Below are positions 1-10,262 of a stretch of 20,776 nucleotides of DNA, one piece after another. The stretch covers positions 115,791 to 136,566 of the forward strand of contig NW_003147273.1 of the NCBI RefSeq assembly GCF_000003605.2. Reading direction: 5' to 3'. Origin of the DNA: Saccoglossus kowalevskii. Taxonomy: Eukaryota > Hemichordata > Enteropneusta > Harrimaniidae. The notes under the pieces were generated by a model that saw only the letters and a program-made list of their open reading frames with translations, did no database searches and was not told the DNA's origin. The position numbers and the translations under genes were made by a program. The stretch's first letter is position 1. Each line of letters begins with the position of its first letter.

Positions 1-1128
1 GTTTTTTCAATTTTTATCACATCACACTGAATTCCCTAGAACAACTCTCCACTCCCGCATCTCAACTTACATGTATGCGTTTATAAAAGCACGCCACCAT
101 CCTCCCCAACAGAGATAATTTCGTTGACAAAATATGCCATGCTTCAGGACAAATGTGTTTGCAAAAGCAAGCAGAATGTAGATAGTGTTGCTTCCGGGTT
201 GCGTCTGAATCCATCGGGAAGGGTGCGGAAACCATGTTGGAAAGGACCAAAGACTCAAGGAGTTAAGCGTGTATGTGATCGATGCGACATCAATTATTCT
301 CTGGCATCTAAAATCGGCCATGATTGGTCAACCATAGATCCACATAGTTTATCTATTATAACAGATAACAGCTGACAGTTTGTAATATGATACAATACGA
401 TATATCCACAGAAGGACTGAAGGCGCGTGTTGATAACTGTTTAAACGCTCAAAAGGTCAACGCGTGGGAGTGAACACGCACACCTGTAACAAACGTGCGA
501 GCACTTCAAGAAACACAAGTTGATGTGGTCAACGAAATATTTAATACTGGATAATCTCAAATCATAATATTTGTGAATAAATAATTAAAGCAACAATTAC
601 ATTAACATTTAAATCCAAATAACCATGGTTAATGTCCTAAACAACGTAAAAAGTACGTTTTACACTGTCACTTGTAGACTGTTAACATCAATCACTGCGC
701 CGTAACGACGAACTGTATAACGACGGGAAAATATCAACCTCATAGACTACTCAGCTTTTAGGTTGACCCAGTTCCATACACGGTGTTCCTTGTATTACAC
801 AGTTTAATGTTTCAATGATGGTTTGACAACAAAATTGCAGCACGGCTACAGAGACTTCACTATGCAGGGTACTATAACTTGTAGAAGCACATGTAGTTGG
901 CCATGGGGTTTCCAACCCAAAGTATCAGGAACTGGCAACAAACTTCTCTTTGTGATCTCTTTGTTTCACGTCAATTTATTCAAGAAGGTTTCAGTTTCAG
1001 ATGGGTTAGTCACACCGATCAAAGTGTTGAATACAGCGCAATATCTGGCCAAAATAATTAAAACTTAATTAACAAACCGGCAAAATATACACTCTAAATA
1101 ATTATTCACAATCCGTAAGTAATGGCCT
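1..1128. other. Intergenic DNA, no supported gene
   Basis: I see no gene here. Short open frames lie at 124-375 and 823-1068 on the plus strand and on the opposite strand of the first, but they begin at TTG codons, match no family I know and have no convincing splice or promoter context. The stretch 180-330 is richer in GC than its surroundings and is open on both strands, which is weak evidence for coding. No tRNA-like or repeat structure was noticed. Confidence 0.5.
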
Positions 1129-1140
1129 TTATAGGACACG

Positions 1141-1431
1141 GATTGAAACCATAACTGATGCCTAGTGAACGCCCGATATGTCGGATAGTGACACGTCTGT
1201 CATTCATTATCATGCGATGGATGGCCTCAACCTGTCTGTGGTGGCGTTCAGACCTTCGGACATTATTCGTGCTCTCCTCGCCTAGCTTGAAGTTAGCAAC
1301 TCACTTCCTTACAGTAGAATAAGAAGGGGAGTCTACACAATGTGTCGATACCATGTCTTCGTGGATTTCTTTGAGAGTCATCCCTTTTTTTAGAGATACT
1401 TGATCACAGCAAGAGCTTCTGTCTGGTCCAT
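1141..1431 (-). pseudogene. Mariner transposase relic (N-terminal part)
   Basis: Reading leftwards from an ATG at 1431-1429, the minus strand gives a start MDQTEALAVIKYL. After a one-base frame change in an A-rich run near 1390 it continues KKGMTLKEIHEDMV, then SPSYSTVRK, a stop, VANFKLGEEST, and later VEAIHRMIMNDRRVTIRHIG and GISYG. This is the N-terminal helix-turn-helix region of mariner transposases, in which SYSTVKKWV-type and EAIHRMIMDDRR-type motifs are characteristic. The stop (TGA) sits where the family has a conserved tryptophan (TGG). Similarity ends near 1141, so the catalytic DDD region and both element ends are missing. The lesions, the truncation and the lack of terminal inverted repeats mark it as an old dead copy. 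The family call rests on motif recognition and not on a database search. Confidence 0.82.
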
Positions 1432-4400
1432 TTTGTGATTTTCGTCTCACCTGCTGATTTTAAATGGGCACCACGTTCTAAATAATGAATACCTAAGCTT
1501 GCATTCCTATAGGTAGTGATTTAAGATATAATAGTATCAAGTTATACCCCAGAAGAGGAGTTACGCACCTTGTTTCATGGTGAGGCCGAAAACTTATTGA
1601 TCATTCATGAGGTCTAATATTAGTATATATTGCAATGCCAACAAAATATGTGGTGATTACGACAAATACGTAAGTGATGGCATGTTCGTAACAAAATTGT
1701 CTTACATAATTATTTCAATGTTTGATTTTACAGAAAAGTGTATTTAACTTGAGTAGTTACTTCTAATAACACAATATCACACATGATTTTCCGACCACGT
1801 GCTCCGTGTATTCTGAGAGTGTCATCAACTATTCACATATATATTGCTGCACAATAACGATCCCCTCGTGTCATTGATGGTGGCTGCTGTTTTGTATTCG
1901 GTTGTATAAGCAATCCTTTTTGTTAGTTGGAGTTACTATATCGCCATGGTAACGAAAAAATATAAATTATCTCCAGCGATGGGGCATGTAAGAGGAATTT
2001 ATAGCGCCAGCTATAATGATCATAAATTACATTCTAAATGCTAGTAATTTTGGGAAATTGAATGTTCATTCGCGAATTATTGTAATACGCCCTTAGAGTT
2101 GATATGCATTTTCTTGAACCGCGTCTCTTTGTGTTGATCGTTGTAAGGTTGAACTGTGCCACCCAGAGTTCAGCAATGAATTTTGTTGACATCATTACCA
2201 TCTACGTGTCGCATCTCGTGTAATACATATTTATCTCCTTTTCTTGTGAAAATTGTCTTAATGTCAAATTTATATGGGCTATCATTTGTGCATTAATGTA
2301 TATGTCATATTTTAGATACCATAACCACATAATATGTAACGAAGTATACAAATTATCATTATATACAAATAATTATCTTTCACATTATTTAAGGATCGTG
2401 CATTTCCATATATATATTTGCCTCTCACTAATCTACTGTAGTGTGGTTATTTGTCGGTCAGTCCTGTTATTGTGTGACCTGGTTACATTAGTCTTGAATG
2501 TCTTCCACGTATTTTTTGGATTGTCGGTAACATGTCTGTAATTGTTATGTCGTAGGTAGATGATAAAAGCAGAGACCACATTCTTCCAGTCTACAGCGTT
2601 ACAAAAAGGTTCAGTGCAATTCACAATTTATTCACAATACTAAAATTGTTAAAAAGCGACATTTTAAATTATTCGGAATAGAAAAGGCATAAAATCGAAA
2701 TTGGCCAACGAGTAATTCCTTAAACAAACATTTGGTACGACATATACACTAATGTTTTTGTCTATAGCTAAGCATTTAGATATATAACTGATATAACAGT
2801 GGTAATTACGTAGTAATTTAAATTTAGAGAATGTCTGAATCACAGATCAATGTTAAACTCGTGTTTTTCTCTGCTAACTACCGCACTAATACCTGAGCAA
2901 TGGAACCCTTTCTTAATCAGTTGAATTCTTAATTTAATCGACAACGCCACCAACGCCACTTCATGCACTTTGTTCATCCATGCACGTATAATGATCACGT
3001 GAACAGCATATCATCACTATACTTTCTAACTGAACCGCGACATGCAGAACAATTGCAATAATATTCCTACATAAAATTCAACAAAACGATTATTAGTACA
3101 AAATAAATTAATTGTCGTCATTGTATTTGAGTATCGCTAAAATTCCCGCGAATGGGGCAGTGTGTGTTGCACAGATAATCTGCATCATATGGAAGCGGCA
3201 ATATCTGTGATTTTTAACTTTTTTTGTTTAAATACATAAAGATGGCCAAATCTCATGGAAATATTGTTTTACATACATAGCCGTACACAAGAGTGAAACT
3301 GGACCGGTAAGATGTAATCTTGTACTACAATCCCTGCGGTACGCTTCACATAATTGAAATTAAATAGATAAACATAATAACGCTAATGTTATGCTGGTTA
3401 ATTACATAATTGCATACTACACTTCCTTAATGATGGACTCGCCAATTGCAACAAAGTGGTACATCAACATGTATACACGCCAACATTTCGCGAAGAATCA
3501 TTTGTCGGAAATACTGTAGTGTCCTGTACAAATGACAGAATAGTCGTATACGCGCGTGGCACTATCACGATAATCCATATTACCACGTCCGTAGTAGTCA
3601 ATACTCACCTGAGAGTGTATTATGTAGATTAAGGGTTTCTGCAATTATTCGAATCATAATAACCTAATATTGAGTAATACCTTATTATTATACATATTTC
3701 CCTTCCAAAAATAAATAAAGGGAATGCCGAAATCCAAAAAGTTCATAACAGAATCAGCGAACTTCTTTGTATGGAGTCCGGTCAAACCCTGGCGGTAGCC
3801 ATGTTAAAAACTTAGTTTTTATTATTATAGGACGCTTACGCGCGTAATCATTTCATATTTAGAATTTGCATTTCCTTATATGGTAGGATGAAATCCCCCG
3901 TAAAATACCACAAAATTACGGCACGCTGTAACTTTATTACGGTGACTGATGTATAATAATAAAATGGATAATAACATACCGTGAAGTAAATTATGGTGTA
4001 TCCAACTTATTCTGTTTTGAGATCACATTGTTTACTAAATTACGTGTTTACAAATCAAAAGTTTGATGAATGTATCGTTTTATAAAAGCAGATAAATCTT
4101 AATTATTGTAAACCAATTAAAAATAAATTCATATTCAGAAATGCGTATACGCCAAGAATCCGGCACCAGCACTCCCAACCCTTTTGCCCCTTCCAATCAT
4201 CCATCATCATAACCCAATTACAATTACCATTAACAATTACTATTCAATTACACCGCATCTGCATTTATGGAAGTGTCAAACACGTGCGTTATTGCCAGTC
4301 AGTAATTGGTGTGCCGTGTGTGAATTTGTGTGTGAAATTTAGTGGTGTATCTGGAATATATACTTTATAAATTAAAGCTTTATTTGATTTGCAGACGACG

Positions 4401-4769
4401 AACCATAACCAAAACCCCGCTCTTAGCCCCTAGCAACGAAACTGACCCGTACAGGTTACTAACGACAAGACCTTTTATGTACATCAATGATCCTTGTTAT
4501 AGTAGAGCGCTACACAAAAGTAAAAATATTATCATTTTCCTTAATTTTAACTTATTTAAACACATGACAATATTTTTGTGGGGTTTTATCGAGGAAATGC
4601 GTGGAAAACTACTGCTAAATTGAAATTCTATGCATGTTATTTTACCGTTTTTTTCCTCGAAAAAGAGATTGACTGTAAACCAAAAAAAAAATCACATACT
4701 GATGACTAATAAATCAAAATAAATCGTTGACTGTTTTTAGCAAGAAATGTAGTCACTGCTATATACTCT
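1432..4769. other. Long AT-rich intergenic stretch, no gene seen
   Basis: Over 3.3 kb I found no supported coding region. Open frames at 2296-2541 and 4342-4623 are AT-rich and hydrophobic or low-complexity, and match nothing I recognise. Minor items are a TATAGC-GCCA-GCTATA inverted repeat near 2001-2016, a TCACGTGA palindrome at 2995-3002, a CCGTAA/TTACGG pair near 3898-3922, and low-complexity CAT- and ATT-rich sequence at about 4190-4255. None is enough to call a functional element. Confidence 0.5.
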
Positions 4770-4781
4770 TAACTGTGCGCA

Positions 4782-4928
4782 CACGTGACTCACGAGTACC
4801 GTACACCTTACGTGCAGACACGCGTTTGCTAGGTCAATGATCAACTGTGAATGCTGCACGTGCGCATGTCAATAAACCTTTTCCCAGCAAATGGTCGTCA
4901 GTTGATTCTCAATATACGTATCACGTGA
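4782..4928 (+). promoter_or_regulatory. E-box cluster upstream of the TRIM gene
   Basis: Three CACGTG E-boxes lie at 4782-4787, 4857-4862 and 4922-4927 within 215 bp upstream of the TRIM start. The last one is the extended palindrome TCACGTGA, as bound by bHLH-leucine-zipper factors (the MAX, USF and TFEB classes). No clear TATA box was seen close to the start codon. The motifs are seen directly. Their use as a promoter for the downstream gene is an inference from position. Confidence 0.35.
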
Positions 4929-4994
4929 CTAGGCTGGTGACACACAGACTCGCAGTGCATTCTTGTAAGTTAATATATCGTGACACGTTGCGCC

Positions 4995-7205
4995 ATGGCC
5001 TCGGTAGAATCGGAAATACGTGAAGAAATCGATGAAAACTTTCTCGTCTGTACGGTGTGTTCTGAGAGGTACCGTAATGCTAAGATTCTACCGTGTTTGC
5101 ACAGCTTCTGTGAGCAGTGTATCGACAAACTTTTAGAGAAATCGGGAGGTAAGGGTATACCTTGTCCAGTGTGTAGACGAGTTCATGACCTTCCAGAAGG
5201 AGCCAGCAGTGTGCAGCCGAACATTTTTGTAAACGAGTTGGTCGTATTACTTGAAAAACGAGACAAAGAGACAAACTACGTTCAGAAATGCGGAGGGTGT
5301 CAGCAAGGGTCGGTAACCACATATTGTATTGATTGTGCTGTAGGGCTGTGTGACAATTGTACTTTGCCACATAAACAACTTCCGTTTACTAAATCCCATG
5401 ATGTGATGCCACTCCAAGCGTACGAAGCTACAAAGTCCACTGATATTGTTAGCATAAAAGATGAGCCGCCTGTCATCTGCAGCAATCACCATGGCAACCA
5501 GCTTAAATTCTATTGTGATACCTGTAATATTAAAGTTTGCGCAGAATGTGCAGCGTTAAATCACCGACTACCCGAACACAATTACCGATATCTTAAGGAC
5601 GCCACCAAGCAATACACCATTTATCTAACCAAGATGGCAGACATACTAGCAGAGAAAGAAAAAGATGCAAAAGAGAGCAAAAAGAAAGTACAGCATGTGA
5701 CGGAATTGCTAGAAAATCGTTTTAGCGAGGAAGAACATAAACTAAATACTCGTATTGAGAGAGTGGTGGCGGAAATCACTGCTAAAATTCGTGAAAACGA
5801 GGCAGAGTTACTGCAAGAAATGAACAAGGTATTCAGTGAGAGAAAACAGAATTTGCATGCGCAAATGAAAGAACTGGAAATTGCAGAAAATGATGTGAAA
5901 CATGCACGTGACTTTGCCACTAACCTGATGAATTATGGGAATGCTACACAACTGATGTTTACAAAGAAGGGGATGACGTCACAGATTAAGAAATTGATAA
6001 AACTAGAAACCAAACAAGATCCAACTGAACATGACTACATAGAGTTTCAAAGCTCTGATGACTTTTGTAAGACCAAAACCCTAGGAGTGATACTTCACAA
6101 TAAATATAATTTCGAGATAAAAGATGTTCCAAAGTATGGTAGAATTTGAAGGGAATTATCCGTAACCTTAGCAGCAAGTGATGGAACTATGGTGAACTTT
6201 CTGCCTTCAAAACAGACAATCCAAGTCAAAATGAAAACTCCTTCCGATACGATAGAAGATGTGAAAGTGACTGAAAATAAAGACGGGACTTGTAGTCTGG
6301 CATATCAGGCTAAGGTAGAAGGGGTGCATGAAATGACAGTTTTAGTTAATAACAAATCGGTGCAGGGTTCACCTATTAAGATTAATGTAATTCCTAAGAA
6401 GGGGTTGGTGGGTAATTATGGCAAATACAATAGACCTGACAGTGTCCTGATAACCAGTGATTGGAACGTATTAGTTTGTGATGGTGGAAATAATCGACTT
6501 CAATTACTGACCTTGGATGGAAAACATAAACGAATGATTCAATTCACTGGTTTCAGGGAACCATTTAATCCACGGTTTGCCGCAGAATCACTGGATGGTA
6601 ATTATTTCATAACAGACAGTAACAACAAACAAGTAGTTGTATGTAATAACAATTTTGAACTAATTAGATGTTTTGGCAATACGCAACTGACACACCCTAT
6701 TGGTATTAGCATCAGCCCTGTGAATGAAAGGGTGTATGTTGTTGATCTGAAATCCAACTGTATGAGAATCTACAGCCAAGATGGGCAATATATTAAGTCA
6801 TTCGGATCAGAGGGTGATTGGAATTGTCATTTTCAAAGTCCCTTTGGAATTACTACAGATAGTAAAGGTAATGTCATTGTGGCAGATCAATGCAACCGCC
6901 GCATACAAGTGCTGACTGGTGAAGGAGAATTTCTATTCAAGTTTGGAAGTCGTGGAAATGTTGGTACTCAACTACAGTGTCCTTTAGGTTTAGCTACTGA
7001 TACAGATGGATATATGTACGTGAGTGAAAATGGTAATAATAGGGTTCAGAAGTATGACTCTCATGGTCAATTTGTATGTCATATTGATAGTCCTGCTGAT
7101 GGGATGATGACTCCCCGTGGTATCTCTCTCACTAATGATAAACCATTTGGTAAGGTTGTAGTGGCTGATATTAAAAATAATTGTATTAAAATATTTGCAC
7201 AGTAA
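4995..7205 (+). CDS. TRIM-NHL E3 ubiquitin ligase-like protein, single exon, interrupted by one in-frame TGA
   Basis: The start is ATG 4995 in a strong context (GCGCCATGG); an upstream GTG in the same frame is not used. Counting straight through, it spans about 735 codons. RING: C19-x2-C22-x11-C34-x-H36-x2-C39-x2-C42-x14-C57-x2-C60. B-box1: C99 to H135. B-box2: C162 to H195. Then a Glu/Lys-rich coiled coil at about 205-315, an Ig-filamin domain at about 386-467 ending GSPIKINVIP, and six NHL repeats at about 470-734 (for example GNVIVADQCNRRIQVL). The order RING, two B-boxes, coiled coil, filamin, NHL and the length match the TRIM71/LIN-41 architecture; TRIM2 and TRIM3 have one B-box. The family adds ubiquitin, with NHL domains binding RNA or protein partners. 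No intron is seen. The frame holds a single stop at codon 385, so the literal products are 384 aa (RING to coiled coil) and possibly 338 aa from ATG 6189 (most of filamin plus NHL). No other lesion is visible, so the options are a recent nonsense allele, a sequencing error, or a genuinely split gene. The orthologue within the TRIM-NHL group is not resolved. Confidence 0.9.
6147..6149 (+). other. In-frame TGA between the coiled coil and filamin parts of the TRIM gene
   Basis: The codon is TGA followed by AGG. The frame upstream (ending KYGRI) and downstream (RELSVTLAASDGTM) is the same, with no shift, and the downstream stretch is open back to this codon. Both CGA (Arg, CpG deamination) and TGG (Trp) become TGA by one transition. 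The following bases are not the CTA that favours stop readthrough, and no selenocysteine element was identified. Confidence 0.9.
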
Positions 7206-7399
7206 GTATGTGCGTAACAATTCACAGTTCTGTGTAATTAACCTGGTATGTGTACGAATCGTAATGATTTCAGGAATTATTCCGAAGTAATACAACAGTA
7301 ATATACCTGCCAAGTCACCTGCGTTATGCTGATGTCATTTGCATTCCTCATAAAATCACATGTATTTCATGAAAGTGGGCAATAGTCCTGTAAAACGTT

Positions 7400-7467
7400 A
7401 ATTCACGATCTTCAGTGAATTATGCCGATGGTCAATTATCTGCTTTTTAACAAATAGCCGATAATTA
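7400..7467 (+). other. Two adjacent hairpin-forming inverted repeats downstream of the TRIM stop
   Basis: AATTCAC (7400-7406) pairs with GTGAATT (7415-7421). Just after it, AATTATCTGCT (7434-7444) pairs with AGCCGATAATT (7457-7467), 10 of 11 positions. An ATTAAA at 7464-7469 overlaps the second arm and could serve as a weak poly(A) signal about 260 nt after the TRIM stop. The 3' UTR role is an inference. AT-rich DNA makes such pairs by chance fairly often. Confidence 0.35.
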
Positions 7468-7483
7468 AAGGGCGGCAGTCGTC

Positions 7484-7760
7484 ACGCTGCGCATGTGCGA
7501 CATTTGTGTTGATAAAAATTGATTTCCCACAATCCATTGCGTTCTTCTACTGACAATCACAAGTATGAAGTTTGACCTGGGCGCGACCTTCACTAATTAC
7601 CGCCGGTGTTTATATAGGACCATATATCTCGCGCATGCGTGGCGCGGCGGCACCGCCGTTCAAGTGCTTGCAGTGCAGTGTTCATGTGAATGTGCTACCT
7701 CCGCTGTGATTGGTCATTCGTATTTGGTGTGTTTAAGCAGGCGGTGGAATGTTATATAAT
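7484..7760. promoter_or_regulatory. CpG-rich promoter-like patch, gene unknown
   Basis: This is a local GC- and CpG-rich island in otherwise AT-rich DNA. It holds two NRF1-like palindromic sites, TGCGCATGTGCG at 7488-7499 and CGCGCATGCGTG at 7630-7641. A TATATA lies at 7611-7616 and an NF-Y/CCAAT box in reverse orientation (TGATTGG) at 7707-7713. NRF1 plus NF-Y sites are typical of broad metazoan promoters. No coding exon could be tied to it on either strand. The frame at 7565-7759 reads a CpG-rich sequence and is not recognised. Confidence 0.4.
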
Positions 7761-9362
7761 GGCATTACGATTTATTGTTGGCAGACTCCGTTTCAGTGTC
7801 CACGACAGCAGTACATGTAATTGATATTGAGTTTTTGTATGCAATCGATTGTAATTAATGGTTTTATTTTTCGATATGAGATTAACCCCGACAACCGTCT
7901 CAGGTGCATTCGACATGGCGGTGGGTACAAATTTCCAGAAATGTTTTCTCTTGGTGTCTTTATGTTTTTCTTCGTTGTAACCTATAATTAGGGTAAAAAA
8001 GTATTTGGTGTTTAGTGAATGTAAGAGGGGAAATTGTAATAAACGTGGGTAGCTTATTGGACAGCAACCACCGTGTACCGATAACCATGCGTGTATGAAT
8101 CGAAGATGATTCGAAATTGTAGATATAATCACTGGATCAATAAAAAAAATGTTTCCACTGCTGATTGCATAAGTACCCTAAGTGAATGATGATTTGCTAA
8201 GCCAAGGAACCCTCCATTTGATGTATTTCACCAATAAACATTATAATTGTATGTTGTTTCTGTGGTATGCTTTTCAACACGTCGTTTTTGTATTTTGGTA
8301 ATTAATCTTTTGAACAACGACTTGTACGCAAAAGCAAAAAAAAATAGTGTGATTTTCTTTATTATTACATGTGACATTTCATAACAGAATGAAGAAGAAA
8401 TAGAATAAAATATAGAGGTCATCGTTATCAAAATTGATTGACTGTGAACAAAACACGTCCGCATACTACTAATATGGAAACACAGAATCTTGTAAATGCT
8501 GCATATACTTTCAAATATGGACACGTGCATTCTAGTACATGTAATTTCTAAAAATAAATTGCTGGAAACTGGGTCTATTAACAATGCAAATTTGTATCAT
8601 TAATTTCCAATGACCGAAATAAATAAGAAATGTAAATTAGCTAGTCTGCATATATTCAAATATGTACATTAAATCATTTGAATAATCCTGATTTAACGAT
8701 TTTTTTTCTTTCGTTTGTTTTACTGAGGTTTTTGAAAGGTGACAGGTATACAGCAATTATATAAACCATAATTCCCTCAACCCTACATGTGCAACATATA
8801 TCAATTTTGTTGTTCAGGATAGTTTCAATGTTGATTTTTTCTGTTTTCTCCGCTTTAACTGTTTTCACCAGCTCTTCGACCGGCCTTCCACAGTAGCTCA
8901 CACAGGGCCCATAAAAATGCATGGTACAGTGGTGCGCGTCTTAGCGACGTAGATTGTTCCGTGACGTGGCTACGCCCCCGTGAATACACCGAATTATAGG
9001 AATTGCATACTGTTATACTGAAAATGCGTGACTTGTGGTGTAAGTATGTCCAGGATATAACATCAAACATGGTTTTATAAACTTAAGTTATACATCTACA
9101 AATATTAATAGTGGGGATATTTTTATGAAAAGTAATAAATGCAATCTTTACAGTAATTTTCTCCAGTACAGAACGGCACCATATATAAAAAATACACTCA
9201 TAAAAGCGCATAAGAGAATTAGTTGTAATGCCTGAACAATTCTCACACTGGTGAATTCACACAATAAGGTTATGTAAATAGTGTATCAGAAAGTTCTCAA
9301 GAATTTAAGAAAGGAATTCCAATATATGTTGTATTCTACATGCGAGTACATTAGAGTGAGGG
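7761..9362. other. Intergenic DNA, no supported gene
   Basis: Minus-strand open frames at 7752-8132 (126 aa), 8228-8584 (118 aa) and 8674-8922 match nothing I know. They are rich in Ile, Phe, Ser and Tyr, as expected of translated AT-rich DNA. A GC-rich patch at about 8930-8990 contains TGACGTGG (CRE-like) followed by CTACGCCCCC and is preceded by TACAGTGGTGCGCG, which looks like a Tc1/mariner-type terminus, but no partner repeat was found. Confidence 0.4.
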
Positions 9363-10262
9363 ATGAACCAATAGAATAAAAACGTGACGGGGTATCAGAA
9401 ACTGGACAGCAATATGAGAGCTGAACCAATAGAATAAAAACCTGATGGGGTATCAGAAACTGGACAGCAATATGAGGGCTGAACCAATAGAATAAAAACC
9501 TGGTGGGATATCAGAAAATGCACAGCCATATTCGGGCTAAACATAGAATAAAAACGTGATGGGATATCAGAAAATGGACAGCCATATGAAGGCTGAACCA
9601 ATAGAATAAAAACCTGATGTGGTATCAGAAACTGGACAGCAATATGAGGACTGAACCAATAGAATAAAAACGTGACGGGGTATCAGAAACTGGACAGCAA
9701 TATGAGGGCTGAACCAATAGAATAAAAACCTGATGGGTATCAGGAAATGGACAGCAATATGAGGGCTGAACCAATAGAATAAAAACGTGACGGAGTATCA
9801 GAATCTGGACAGCAATATGAAGGCTGAACCAATAGAATAAAAACCTGATGGGTATCAGGAAATGGACAGCAATATGAGGGTTGAACCAATAGAATAAAAA
9901 CGTGACGGGGTATCAGAAACTGGACAGCAATATGAGGGCTGAACCAATAGAATAAAAAACTGATGGGTATCAGGAAATGGACAGCAATATGAGGGCTGAA
10001 CCAATAGAATAAAAACGTGACGGAGTATCAGAAACTGGACAGCAATATGAAGGCTGAACCAATAGAATAAAAAACTGATGGGTATCAGGAAATGGACAGC
10101 AATATGAGGGCTGAACCAATAGAATAAAAACGTGACGGGGTATCAGAAACTGGACAGCAATATGAGGGCTGAACCAATAGAATAAAAACGTGACGGGGTA
10201 TCAGAAACTGGACAGCAATATGAGGGCTGAACCAATAGAATAAACACCTGATGGGTATCATA
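9363..10262 (+). repeat. Tandem satellite, 57/58-bp units, 15 full copies plus a partial, with higher-order structure
   Basis: Units start at 9363, 9421, 9479, 9537, 9593, 9651, 9709, 9766, 9824, 9881, 9939, 9996, 10054, 10111, 10169 and 10227 (the last partial). Each holds CCAATAGAATAAA, then a variable CGTGACGGGG or CCTGATGGG block, TATCAG, and GGACAGCAATATGAGG. Two types alternate: a 58-bp A unit (CGTGACGG; TATCAGAAACTGG) and a 57-bp B unit (CTGATGGGTATCAGGAAATGG). From 9651 the order is A, B, A', B repeated every 230 bp, where A' has CGGAG and ends GAAGG. The first five units are more diverged. Every copy carries one AATAAA. Apparent minus-strand ORFs here are only the repeat read in frame. 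Confidence 0.95.

Noticed and set aside
124-375. 83-codon plus-strand ORF near the left edge
   Set aside because: It starts at TTG, overlaps equally open frames on the other strand and resembles nothing recognised.
4980-4994. Upstream GTG start for the TRIM frame
   Set aside because: Animal genes start at ATG, and ATG 4995 has a strong Kozak context directly before the conserved N-terminal region.
6147-6149. Programmed readthrough or selenocysteine at the TGA
   Set aside because: The next bases are AGG and not CTA, and no selenocysteine element was identified; TRIM-NHL proteins are not known selenoproteins.
6134-6174. A micro-intron removing the TGA of the TRIM gene
   Set aside because: GT at 6134 or 6139 and AG at 6171 or 6174 exist, but the intron would be 36-41 nt, too short for a normal animal intron, and most combinations shift the frame.
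7199-7208. Splice donor CA/GTAAGT overlapping the TRIM stop codon
   Set aside because: The sixth NHL repeat ends naturally at KIFAQ just before the TAA, as usual for this family, so a further exon is not needed.
7752-8132. 126-codon minus-strand ORF
   Set aside because: No family resemblance, AT-driven composition and no splice or promoter support; treated as chance.
8228-8584. 118-codon minus-strand ORF
   Set aside because: Composition is that of translated AT-rich DNA (Ile, Phe, Ser, Tyr) with no motif.
8926-8960. TACAGTGGTGCGCG as a Tc1/mariner terminus
   Set aside because: No inverted partner was found in the neighbouring sequence and no element body is evident.
9363-10262. CRISPR-like regular repeats
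   Set aside because: The whole 57/58-bp unit is repeated, with no unique spacers between constant repeats, and the window is eukaryotic.
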